Made by a program: the position numbers and the translations under genes. A stretch of 64,000 bases of DNA from Cryptomeria japonica (lineage: Eukaryota > Streptophyta > Pinopsida > Cupressales > Cupressaceae), in contig NW_026728918.1 in assembly GCF_030272615.1 (NCBI RefSeq), forward strand, positions 248,001 to 312,000, written 5' to 3'. The notes under the pieces were generated by a model. The model was not told where the DNA came from. It ran no database searches and saw only the letters and a program-made list of their open reading frames with translations. Below are positions 1 through 10,105 of the stretch, one piece after another. The number at the start of each line of letters is the position of its first letter. Positions within the stretch are counted from its first letter, which is position 1.

Positions 1-369
1 TAGCGTCAGTATCATCAAAATTTGACAGAAGACCTGAAAAGTGAAACTTTCTTTAACCCAAAAGAATACAGAATCGTATGACAATTATCATAGAATGAAA
101 TGACAAAAGACTTTTATCATACGAGTCAGAACTAAGCATAGGACGACAGAAGATAAAACCAGATAATCAGAACAGCATGTCGTACGACAAGTAACAGGCT
201 TCAATATAATGTTGTACGATAAATAACATGCTTCAATATAATTTTGTATGATGCAGTGATACTATTTGTATGATATTTCGCAGAGATTGTACGGACGAAA
301 CCTACGAGATTAAAAAAATGATTTTGAGGCCGAAAAAATAGTTTCCTGCCCCATGGTGGGTGCCAAAAA
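1..369 (-). mobile_element. Leader fragment of minus-strand Ty3/gypsy element, copy A
   Basis: This is the stretch just inside the LTR that starts at 370, read on the minus strand. It contains the primer site at 348-365 and scattered short motifs around GTACGAC that also occur in the leader at 3.7-5.9 kb. The whole stretch is repeated at about 5545-5935 with scattered substitutions and small indels. No protein is convincing; the small minus-strand ORF across 201-422 spans the leader/LTR boundary and is probably chance. The left end of the element lies outside the window. Confidence 0.7.
348..365 (-). promoter_or_regulatory. Primer binding site, tRNA-Lys type (copy A)
   Basis: The plus strand reads GCCCCATGGTGGGTGCCA. 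From recall, the 3' end of plant tRNA-Lys including CCA is GCCCCACGGTGGGCGCCA. The two differences are both C to T at CpG sites, as expected from decay of methylated DNA. The site lies four bases inside the LTR end at 370, the normal position for priming minus-strand DNA synthesis in an element on the minus strand. Confidence 0.7.
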
Positions 370-1471
370 TGTGTGTGTGAAAAGTGGACCTGTAACTGTA
401 TCTGGAATACACAACACTTCAATTAAGTCATTAGATGCATGGTTAGTAAATCAATAATCAATAAATAATAAACCATTACAAATCGACCCATTGCCTTCTA
501 GTAGATGCGAGTTTAGATTGCTCTTAGATTGCTAAGCTATCCAGTGACTTGAGAACACCTAAACGAAGGATTTTTAAATCTATATGAGCATGAATATGAG
601 CTAAATGGATGCAAGATTTAAGCTAGATATGCAAGATTAATCTAACATGATTTAAGCCATATATGAATATTTAAGCTAAATGATTTAATGAATATAAAAT
701 AACTAATATGCAATATCTCAATGCAAATTCTCAATGAACCTAGAGCAAAAACAACATAATAGCAATATATTCTCCAGGATTTTTGAATGAGAGATGAGAG
801 CCTGAATTTATAGAAAATTCAAAAAGAAACCAAAGACTAAGACGAAATGACAATGAGCGGTCAAGATTTTCCAAGAGGAAGCACAATCCAAGTGAATTGA
901 TGTGATTGGATGCTTTTCTCTGTTTTAAAGGAAATTGAACTAAAATTAAGATAAAATCAAGAAAAAACTGATTTATTCTCTATTTCATTGAATTTTAATA
1001 TTTAATTGTTTTAATTGCTTTCTTTGAGATTATTTATCAATTTTTAATTTGTTTTTAAAGATTATCTCCAATTGATTTCTTTTCTCAAATTTTTAATTCT
1101 TTTATTTGTCAACTAATTCCTTTTTTGATTTGTTTCCTTTTTTGAAGATTTGTGCTCATAATTTCCAATTCCTCTTTCTTGATTTGTTTCCCTTTTTGAA
1201 GATTTATGGCAAATTGATTTATTTAATTAAATATGCTAGGATATTTAATAAAATAAATAAGATAATTGTTTAAAATAATTTACTTGGAATGATTTAATTA
1301 ATTAAATAAATATTTAATTAATATTGGTTGATTAATTTTGCCATGTGACATTTGATGATTAAAGAATTAATTGTGTGCTCAAGATTTATTTAATTGCCTT
1401 TGGTTAGGACCTTGGTGACATTGTCGAGATTAGGGACCCATGGTTTAGATGACCATTTTTAGGGTATCACA
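370..1471 (-). mobile_element. 5' LTR of minus-strand Ty3/gypsy element, copy A
   Basis: This 1102-bp LTR begins TG and ends CA in either orientation. On the minus strand it opens TGTGATACCCT, a common gypsy LTR start, and ends next to the tRNA-Lys primer site. At its outer end it abuts copia reverse transcriptase sequence at 1472, with CTTAG as the probable target-site sequence. Its partner at 5936-7037 has the same length. Both are 5' LTRs, since each is followed by a primer site, so the pair arose by duplication of the locus and is not a 5'/3' LTR pair. Confidence 0.8.
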
Positions 1472-2642
1472 CTTAGGTGGAAGGAATAGATTTTGAAGAA
1501 AAATTTTCTCTGGTAGAAAGGATGGAAGCTATACGTATGTTTCCTGTATTTTATTCTTACAAGAACTTTAGATTTTATCAAATGGATGTCAAGATACCAT
1601 TTTTGAATGGAGATCTAGAAGAAGAGGTATACATTGAGAAAACGGATGGGTTTATACTAATAGAAGATTTAGATATGGTGTGAAGACTGAAGAAATCATT
1701 GTATGGGCTCAAATAGGTTTCCAAGGTTTGGTATGAAGATTAGATAGGTATTTTCTATGATATAATTTTAGGAAAGGTACAATAGATAGTAATCTTTATT
1801 TCAAGATTGATGGAGATAAGTTATTGATTGTTATAGTTTATGTTGACGACATTATATTCAAAGGAAATGATAGCTTATGTAAATATTTTTCTAAAGAGAT
1901 GCAAAAAGAGTTTGAAATGTCAATGATTGGTGAGTTATCTTTCTTTCTTGGAGACTTAGTTTCCATATAGACTGATAGAAGATCTGGATATGGTGTGTAG
2001 ACTGAAGAAATCATTGTATGGGCTCAAACAGGTTTCCAAGGTTTCGTATGCAAGATTATACAGGTATTTGCTATGACAAAATTTATGGAAAGGTACAATA
2101 GATAGGAATATTTATTTCAATATTGATGGAGATAAGTTATTGATTGTTATAGTTTATGTTGATGACATTATATTCAAAGGAAATGATAGCTTATGTAAAG
2201 ATTTTTCTAAAGAGATGCAAAAATATTTTGAAATGTCAATGATTAGTGAGTTATCTTTCTTTCTTGGATTACAAGTTATTTAATCAAAAACTGAAATTTT
2301 AATCTCACAAAGAAAGTATGTGAAATAATTGTTGAAGAAATTTGAGTTTGATGGTTTTAAACCTATTACAACTCCTTTGACCATTGGTTGCAAGATGAGA
2401 AAAGATGATGAAACTCTGGAGATTAATTAGAAGTACAGATCAATGATTGCTAGATTATTGTATTTGGTAGCATCTAGATCAGATATCGTGCAACTTATAT
2501 GTTTGGCAGCTAGGTTTTAGGTAAATCCGAAGGTTACACATGAGCAAGTTGTGAAAAGAATTTTTGGATATTTGAAAGGTACTGTAGATTTTAGACTCTG
2601 GTATAAAAAAGGTAGAGATTTCATGTTAAAAGTTTATACTGA
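1472..2642 (+). pseudogene. Ty1/copia pol remnant (RT to RNase H), copy A
   Basis: Broken frames give copia reverse transcriptase motifs: EGIDFEE..SLVERMEAIRM, YQMDVKIPFLNGDLEEEVYIE, then SLYGLK and YVDDIIF. RNase H-type motifs follow (VKRIFGYLKGTVDFRLWYKK). The order is scrambled. The first RT piece (to about 1955) jumps within SFFLG to QDLVS and then restarts RT (about 1981-2290), which points to an old internal duplication followed by a deletion of about 460 bp relative to copy B. Many stops show it is dead. At 2642 homology to copia ends abruptly and minus-strand gag begins. Confidence 0.85.
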
Positions 2643-2644
2643 TA

Positions 2645-3682
2645 GTATCTACCACTCCATCACTAACAACATTCATGTTGTCATCATTGTCATATTTCCA
2701 GTACTTTCTCTTTTCTTTAGAACTATAACCTTGCGATGTTTCTTTCCAAAGTGATATATCTCCCTTTTTTATAAGCACATCTTCCATTCTAAGGGCGTTA
2801 TCTACCATTTTGTTGAATGAAGGATGTACTTGCATCTGGGCATTGTACTTTAATTCAAGGATTAAGTTGTTTACAAAGATATCCATTTTCTCAAGGTCTG
2901 GGATAGTCTATGAATATCTAGAGAACATCTTTCTCCATCGTTGGAGAAAAGTGAGAAAGGGTTCTCTTGTTTTTTATTTGGTATTGCAAAGTTCTATCAT
3001 AGTGACTGGGTGACGAATGTTGGAGGAGTATTGTTGTAGGAATAGTTGGATTAATTCTTCGAAAGTTTTTATTCCCATGGGTAGACTTGAGAACCATTCC
3101 ATAGCTTGCCCCCCTAAACTTCTCGAGAAAAGGCACATGAGATACGTTTGGTTGTGCATGAACTCCATACATAAAGCACAAAATTCTCTGATATGATCTT
3201 GGGGGTCCGTATTCTCATCATATTTGTCAAACTTAGGCATTTCTACCCTTGAGGGAAAGGGAGGCATGTAAAGGTTTTTGTCAAATGGGAATGGGCATAT
3301 TGTGTCCAGAGAAAATTGTTTTGGTGTTTTATCTTTGTTTTTTAGTTTTGTGACCTTGTTTGTAATGTTTGCATTTGTTTGTTTATCTTTCCCCATGGTG
3401 TCTCTTCTTCTTTAGTGATGAGGGGCTCCACATTATAACCAATAGGGAGTTTGGTGCCTTGCTTTGCTAATTCTAGGAAATAGTCTTCTTTTTCCCTAGC
3501 CATGATGACCTTCATCATTTTTTGAAATTCTTTATCATTCTGACATTTATGAATTTCGGCCTCGGGAGGCTCAGGAAGCTCAGATTCAGTTGATGAGGAA
3601 TCACTGTTAGTGGCATGATTGCAGAAGTTGTCATGAGTGTCTCGTTTACTAGCTTCTCTTTCTTGTCTTTCCCTAGACATGG
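2645..3682 (-). pseudogene. Tat-like Ty3/gypsy gag remnant
   Basis: Three overlapping minus-strand frames (3680-3342, 3396-2974, 2886-2645) together give the N-terminal two thirds of a gypsy Gag. Motifs include FSLDTICPFPFDKNLYMPPF, DPQDHIREFCALCMEF, SLGGQAMEWFSSLP and IKTFEELIQLFLQQYSSNI. The intact element's Gag at 12780-14357 has close counterparts to each. The reading ends at VVSDGVVD, matching VNDGVVD of the intact Gag, exactly where copia sequence begins, so it was cut by the duplication junction. At least two frameshifts make it non-functional. It belongs to the same element as the LTR at 5936-7037. Confidence 0.88.
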
Positions 3683-4139
3683 TGGGAGAGAGGGGCCGAC
3701 CAAAGATTGGTAGATCGTAAACTAGTATTTGTGATAAGGGTCCGGTTTATTTGGAAAGAGATTTTCTACAAAGAATGGATTGTTGTTTGATGAAAAGGGT
3801 GTTTTTTTATTTGTTTGTTTTGCTGCGAGAGTTTCTGGTTTGAACAGGCATTTGTAACCGACCGAACTGAGAGCTAAATGTGTTGCAGTAGTTTGTTTAA
3901 CATAGTGATTGAGAGAAGTTACTAAAATCTGGTCTAGTTTCAAGAATGATCTATCCTATGTAAGACGTTATCTAAGTTAACTTAGGTTTGATAAGATGTT
4001 GTTTGAACTAGCTTAAAGATGATCGACAAAATCGTGCAACGCAATGACAGGGGTACACTATCAACGTTGTTTATGCTCAGGAGGATGATAACCAATTTTA
4101 GGCTCGCTATAGACTGTTTTAGGCAGGTTTGACTATTCT

Positions 4140-4450
4140 GGACTGATAAACTCAGAGACTTGTACGACATGATTTCTAAGACTGTACGACAGTATAGAAG
4201 CTTTAGGATAATAACAGTTTTGTTTTGTACGAGTTGCTCCCTAGTACAGTATAACAAATGGGCATGTCCCGAACGACAAAGGATTCAATGCAGTTTTGTC
4301 TCGTACGACATAGGATTTAGCTTTAAATGACAGACTTCTGGGTTTTGTATGACAGAGGATTGATCTCGAATGACAAATTAGTAGACTCGTACAACACAGG
4401 ATATGGTGCAGGACGACAAATGATCAGGTTCGTACGATTGTTAACAGGAC
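4140..4450. repeat. Degenerate CGTACGACA-type repeat array
   Basis: Variants such as TGTACGACA, CGAACGACAAAGGAT, CGTACGACATAGGAT, TATGACAGAGGAT, CGTACAACACAGGAT and GGACGACAAATGAT recur about every 30-40 bp. The core CGTACG is palindromic. Similar motifs are scattered at 75-290 and 5640-5860 in the same leader. Confidence 0.6.
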
Positions 4451-5913
4451 AGAGACAAAAATTATGAGTTTTTCAATAACTGAGTATGAGCAATTCTGAG
4501 ATGGACTGATTTTTGACCAGGATAGACTAGTTTTGGACAAATTTTTGACTTAGGGTAGACTAGTTCTGACACGGACAGAGTTTATCACTGTGTTGTTGAT
4601 TTGTTTTCTCTAGTTTTAGTATTCCAGTTTTAGTTTGAGGGATGAAAACACAAAAAACACGTAGTTCAAACAGTAACTCCAATCACAACATGCAAACCCT
4701 ATGGAAGTTGGCTTAGAGAAGAAAACCTTTGCTTGCTAACTTAGGTACACACCCAATAGCTAATCAGAATATGGTCATTGAGTCTCACATAATGGATTCT
4801 CAACACCGTATTAACCGACTCCAAATGCTAATGGGAGCACAATATGGCAAGTGTCTTGGGAGAGTTACTATCTCTCTTGCAGAAACATTATCAACCTTTC
4901 GAAGGTGAATCGAGTAGCTTATAATTTTAATTGGATCTAGTAAGGGTTCCATTCAGCGCGTCAAGGTATAAACTCAATTAAGAGGTCTCGCAGCCTTGAA
5001 AACTAAGGTTCAATATACCCGAAAGTACTGAGGAGAGCTATTCCCAAGCACTGTCGTTGACTTGATTTTCATCAAATCACATTTATTTTATAGTGAGCTG
5101 GAGTACTTGGCATTTAGCCATTCCCACTTAGGTCATTCTGCTCACACCGGCCATAAAGGCTTTAAGAGTTTTTAAGCTCCTCGGGAGGGCAAGCCTGCTA
5201 AAGATATACAAATCTCAAACAAAGAAAATGCCTCAAGGGACTGGATTTTTGATTGTCTAAAAACACAAGAGCATACTCTCCTACCTCTCGAAATTTACTT
5301 AAAACACAAAATACAGATTTGTTCTTTAACCAGATAGCAAGTTAGGTTCCTAAAAAATGAATTTAAAGAATACACGATGTTTGGTTGATTCTCTTTAGGC
5401 AACCTGCAAAAACAATGTATCAGTAATCATGTTGTTTTCATTCTTTGACAGGCGTATGTTTGATTGATAAATTCTTTGACAAGAGTCCTACAAGAAACTG
5501 GTTAGGCTGTGAAAATATTAGGCAGACAAAAGATGATTTAGGGTTAGCGTCAGTATCATCAAAATTTGATAGAAGACCTGAAAAGTGAAACTTGCTTTAA
5601 CCCAACAGAATACAGAATCATATGACAATTATCATAGAATAAAAAGACAAAAGAATTTTATCATACGAGTCAGAACTAAGCATAGGACAATAGAAGATAA
5701 AATCAGATAATCAGAACAGCATGTCGTACGACACCACTTTCTGATTCATATGGCAAGTAACATGCTTCAATATAATGTCGTACGATAAATAACATGCTTC
5801 AATATAATTTTGTATGATGTAGTGATACTATTCGTACAATATTTCGTAGAGATTGTACGGATGAAACATGCAAGATAAAAAAAATGATTTTGAGGCCAAA
5901 AATTTAGTTTCCT

Positions 5914-5931
5914 GGCCCACGATGGGTGCCA
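5914..5931 (-). promoter_or_regulatory. Primer binding site, tRNA-Lys type (copy B)
   Basis: The plus strand reads GGCCCACGATGGGTGCCA, the counterpart of 348-365. The CpG mutated in copy A is intact here, while other positions differ. Comparison of the two copies strengthens the tRNA-Lys assignment. It lies four bases from the LTR at 5936. Confidence 0.7.
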
Positions 5932-5935
5932 AAAA

Positions 5936-7037
5936 TATGTGTGTGAAAAGTGGACCTGTATCTGTATCTGGAATACACAACACTCCAATTAATTCATTAG
6001 ATGCATGGTTAGTAAATCAATAATCAATGAATAATAAACCATTACAAATCGACCCATTGCCTTCTAGTAGATGCGATTTTAGATTGCTCTCAGATTGCTA
6101 AGTTATCCAGTGACTTGACAACACCTAAATGAAGGATTTTTAAATCTATATGAACATGAATATGAGCTAAATGGATGCAAGATTTAAGCTAGATATGCAA
6201 GATTAGTTTAACATGATTTAAGCCATATATGAATATTTAAGCTAAATGATTTAATGAATATGAAATAACTAATATGCAATATCTCAATGCAAATTCTCAA
6301 TGAACCTAGAGCAAAAACAACATAATAACAATATATTCTCCAGGCTTTTTGAATGAGAGATGAGAGCCTGAATTTATAGAAAATTCATAAAGAAACCAAA
6401 GGCTAAGACGAAATGATGATGAGCTGTCAAGATTTTCCAAGAGGAAGCACAATCCAAGTGAATTGATGTGATTGGATGATTTTCTCAGTTTTAAAGGAAA
6501 TTGAACTAAAATTAAGATAAAATCAAGAAAAAACTGATTTATTCTCTATTTCATTCAATTTTAATATTTAATTGTTTTAATTGCTTTCTTTGAGATTATT
6601 TATCAATTTTTAATTTGTTTTTCAAGATTATCTCCAATTGATTTCTTTTCTCAAACTTTTAATTCTTTTTTTTGTCAACTAATTCCTTTTTTGATTTGCT
6701 TCCTTTTTTGAAGATTTGTGCTCATAATTTCCAATTCCTCTTTCTTGATTTGTTTCCCTTTTTGAAGATTTATGGCAAATTGATTTATTTAATTAAATAT
6801 GCTAGGATATTTAATAAAAAAAATAAGATAATTGTTTTAAATGATTTACTTGGAATGATTTAATTAATTAAATAAATATTTAATTAATATTGGTTGATTA
6901 ATTTTGCCATGTGACATTTGATGATTATAGAATTAATTGTGTACTCAAGATTTATTTAATTGCCTTTTGTTAGGACCTTGGTGACGTTGTTGAGATTAGG
7001 GACCCATGGTTTAGATGACCATTTTTAGGGTATTACA
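5936..7037 (-). mobile_element. 5' LTR of minus-strand Ty3/gypsy element, copy B
   Basis: This is the 1102-bp counterpart of 370-1471, collinear throughout with scattered substitutions. The terminal TG is TA here (G to A at 5937), and the other end reads TATTACA where copy A has TATCACA. It abuts the same copia site after CTTAG. The minus strand from 7037 to 5936 is the LTR sense strand. Confidence 0.8.
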
Positions 7038-8282
7038 CTTAGGTGGAAGGAATAGATTTTGAAGAAACTTTTTCTCTGGTAGAAAGGATGGAAGCTATAC
7101 GTATGTTTCTTGTATTTTCTTCTTACAAGAACTTTAGATTTTATCAAATGGATGCCAAGATAGCATTTTTGAATGGAGATCTAAAAGAAGAAGTATACAT
7201 TGAGAAAACGGATGGGTTTATACTAATAGAAGATCTAGATATGGTGTGCAGACTGAAGAAATCATTGTATGGGCTGAAATACGTTTCCAAGGTTTGGTAT
7301 GAAGATTAGACAGGTATTTTCTATGATAGAATTTTAGGAAAGGTACAATAGATAGTAATCTTTATTTTAAGATTGATGGAGATAAGTTATTGATTGTTAT
7401 AGTTTATGTTGATGACATTATATTCAAAGGAAATGATAGCTTATGTAAAGATTTTTCTAAAGAGATGGAAAAAGAGTTTGAAATGCCAATGATTGGTGAG
7501 TTATCTTTCTTTCTTGGATTACAAGTTATTTAATCTAAAACTAGAATTTTTAGCTCACAAAGAAAGTATGTGAAAGAAATGATGAAGAAATTTGAGTTTG
7601 ATGGTTGTAAACCTATTACAACTCCTTTGACTGTTGGTTGCAAGCTAAGAAAACATAATGAATCCCTAGAGATTAATTAGAAGCAAAAATCAATTATTGA
7701 TAGATTATTGTATTTGGCAGCATCTAGGCTAGATATCATGCAGGTTGTATGTTTGGAGGCTAGGTTTTAGGCAAATCCTAAGGTTACACATGAGCAAGTT
7801 ATGAAAAGAATTTTCATATATTTGAAAGGTACTGTAGATTTTAGAATTTGGTATAAAAAAGGTGGAGATTTCATGTTAAAAGTTTATACTGATGTAGATT
7901 GGGTTGGAAATGTCGATGATTGGAAGAGTACTAGTGGTAGTGCTTTCTTTTTAGGAGACAAAATGGTCTCTTGGTTCAGTATGAAACAAGACTTAGTTTC
8001 CATATAGACTGATAGAAGATCTAAATATGGTGTGTAGACTGAAGAAATCATTGTATGGGCTCAAACAGGTTTCCAAGGTTTCGTACGCAAGATTATACAG
8101 GTATTTGCTATGACAAAATTTCAGGAAAGGTACAATAGATAGTAATATTTATTTCAATATTGATAGAGATAAGTTATTGATTGTTACAGTTTATGTTGAT
8201 GACATATTATTCAAAGGAAATGATAGCTTATGTAAAGATTTTTCTAAAGAGATGCAAAAAGATTTTGAATGTCAATGATTAG
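7038..8282 (+). pseudogene. Ty1/copia pol remnant, copy B, part 1 (interrupted by the Tat element)
   Basis: An RT fragment at 7043-7309 (MEGIDFEETFSLVERMEAIRM, KIAFLNGDLKEEVYIE, CRLKKSLYGLK) is followed by broken YVDDIIF and SFFLGLQV. An RNase H-type fragment at 7801-8007 includes MKRIFIYLKGTVDFRIWYKK, VYTDVDWVGNVDDWKSTSG and MKQDLVS. At 8007 the sequence returns to RT (RSKYGV, SLYGL region in another frame). The remnant therefore carries an internal duplication of RT-RNase H, and the second unit is split at 8278-8282 by the Tat insertion and resumes at 24243. Confidence 0.87.
8278..8282. repeat. Target-site duplication ATTAG (left) of the Tat element
   Basis: ATTAG directly precedes the 5' LTR and recurs directly after the 3' LTR at 24243-24247. 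The uninterrupted copia sequence in copy A at the same place has one ATTAG (ATGATTAGTGAGTT), which acts as an empty-site control. Confidence 0.95.
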
Positions 8283-8299
8283 TGTAGTCACATAAATCT

Positions 8300-8770
8300 G
8301 TCCATTTAATTAAATGAATATTTAATATTTATTTGATTATTTAACCATCAATTAATAATTAATTAAATTAATATTTAATTAATTCATCTTAACCCTCTTC
8401 TCCTATTAATTAAATAAATTATTCAATTTATTTGATTTAATTCGCTTAACCAAATTCAGACCATTAATTAAATAAATAAATCATATTTATTTAATTAAAT
8501 CTTCTCTCACATTTAAATAAATTAATATTTATTTAAAACCCCCAAAATCCCACCTCTCACATTTAAATAAATTAACATTTATTTAAATCACCTTTATCCT
8601 CTACCCACTTGCATTTTCCTACAAAAGCAAGTTGCACAATTATTTTAAATAAATAATTTATTTAAATCACCTTTATCCTCCACCCACTTGTATTTTCCTA
8701 CAAAAGCAAGTTGCACAACTATTTTAAATAAATTATTTATTTAAAATCCTATTTATCCTCACCCACTTGA
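8300..8770. repeat. Array of AT palindromes in the LTR U3 region
   Basis: Five or more near-perfect palindromes of the type TTTAAATAAATTAATATTT followed by ATTTAAA recur at about 60-100 bp intervals. They alternate with a CACCCACTTG, TTTCCTACAAAAGCAAGTTGCAC unit. Similar palindromes occur in unrelated LTR fragments at 41.5 and 46.4 kb. Confidence 0.7.
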
Positions 8771-9666
8771 AACCTTTAATGGTTTCCCTTAAAGTATTCA
8801 AACTTGATGGCTTTAAAGTCTTCAAACTTGATGGCTTCCTTCTATAGTCTTCTTAAGACTTTAATGGTTTTCCTTAAAGTCTTCAAGCCTTTAATGGTTC
8901 CCCTCAAAGTCTTCAAGCATTTTAATGCTTTATCTTCCTTTTTCTCATTTAAATAAATTAATATTTATTTGAATATTTATCCAAATACAACTTGCACACA
9001 TTTATTGAAATAAATGAATTTTTATTTTAATAAAATCCTATTTTCCCTCACCCACCAAATCCACTTGCAAAATCTAATCCCCTTCTAGATTCTTCTAACC
9101 CCTTCCTAATTAGCTTAATCCATCCCCTAATTATTGTCACATTCCTAAGCAAAATGGAGTCACTTCTCAAAGCCTAAAAGTCTTGGATAACCTTTGAAAG
9201 CTTCCAACCTTCAACCACTAAATGGCTCAAAGTCTTTGATAACCATTGAAGGCTTTCAACCTTCAACCACTTAATCCCCAAAGTCTCCAATAACCATTAA
9301 TGGTTACCTCAAACCCTCCCACATGGTTAAAACATTTGTTTTGACTCAACCTCTACCCAACCCAAGGGTCTCATCAAGCCTTTAATGCTTTGACCATGAT
9401 TATCTCTTAATCATTTGCACAAAGGTTTATCCTTGGATTAACTCTTAATCCAATGGGTAATCTTAATTTAGACTTGACCCTTACCTTCTAGATAACCATG
9501 AGGTCTTCTCAGGCCTTTAATGCCTCCAACCTCTTCTCTCAACCCAATCCTATGTTGACACTTGTCACCATTTTATTGGTGCCAATTGTGCACATGGATC
9601 CCCAACTTTCAAACTTGGCCCTTGATTAAACCATTCAATCTTAACCCTTCATTTCCCCATTTCTTC

Positions 9667-9674
9667 TATAAATA
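9667..9674 (+). promoter_or_regulatory. TATA box of the Tat 5' LTR
   Basis: TATAAATA within TTCTTCTATAAATAGAACCC. The expected start site about 30 bp downstream falls in a hairpin with an 8-bp stem (CTTCTCCT 9680-9687 against AGGAGAAG 9695-9702). The equivalent in the 3' LTR is 23836-23843. Confidence 0.75.
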
Positions 9675-10075
9675 GAACCCTTCTCCTCAAGCAAAGGAGA
9701 AGCATTTTAGAGTATTGTTGTTATACTGGCATTAGCATAGAGCTTTTTCATAGCATCACTATCTACTCTTGCATAGTATTTTCTTATCATATTCAACCAT
9801 CTTGAATCTCCATATGGCATCCATGGCTAGTGCTAAAAGCTGAGAGCTACACTCGTTTGGGACTTGGAGAGGAGAGGAACAAGGGAGGAGCAACTATGAG
9901 CATCTTGATTAGCTATTTCATTTTATGTTTATATGCTTTCTATTTCATGCTTAATATCTCTCTTGATATGCCTGTTTAGGATAATCTTTTGTTGCTAACA
10001 CTAACGTTTGTTTCTTGTGCTCTTGTGTGTGTTGCCATCAAACAGATTTTCTAATCCTTTTTGCAGAGCATCATT

Positions 10076-10105
10076 TGGTGAACCCGACGTGAATCGAACA
10101 CGCAA
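10076..10105 (+). promoter_or_regulatory. Primer binding site complementary to tRNA-Trp
   Basis: Two bases after the 5' LTR, the sequence begins TGGTGAACCCGACGTGAATC and continues GAACACGCAA. Its reverse complement has the form of a tRNA 3' half: a T arm with loop TTCGATT, the acceptor strand CGGGTTC, discriminator A and CCA. This matches the plant cytosolic tRNA-Trp as I recall it. The match runs about 30 nt, through the whole T arm, where 12-18 nt is usual. Confidence 0.8.

Larger units (their letters stand above)
3683..5935 (-). mobile_element. 5' leader of the minus-strand gypsy element, copy B
   Basis: This 2.25-kb stretch lies between the gag start and the primer site at 5914-5931 and carries no credible ORF. 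Long untranslated leaders are usual in Tat-type elements; the intact element here has one of 2.7 kb. Between about 4140 and 4450 it contains a degenerate repeat around CGTACGACA spaced roughly 30-40 bp apart. The part from 5545 onward is duplicated at position 1. Confidence 0.65.
8283..10073 (+). mobile_element. 5' LTR of the Tat element (1791 bp)
   Basis: Begins TGTAGTCACA and ends GCAGAGCATCA, with TG/CA termini. A TATA box is at 9667-9674. The upstream half is rich in palindromes built from TTTAAATAAAT and ATTTATTTAAA, and in short repeats around CTTTAATGGTT. Compared by eye with the 3' LTR, the only difference noticed is T at 9132 against C at 23301. Confidence 0.96.

Noticed and set aside
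370-7037. Treating the two 1102-bp LTRs as the 5' and 3' LTRs of one element
   Set aside because: Both are followed on the minus strand by the same primer site and leader, so both are 5' LTRs from a locus duplication.
8300-8770. CRISPR-like or satellite array
   Set aside because: The palindromes vary in sequence and spacing and lie within an LTR present in both ends of a retrotransposon.
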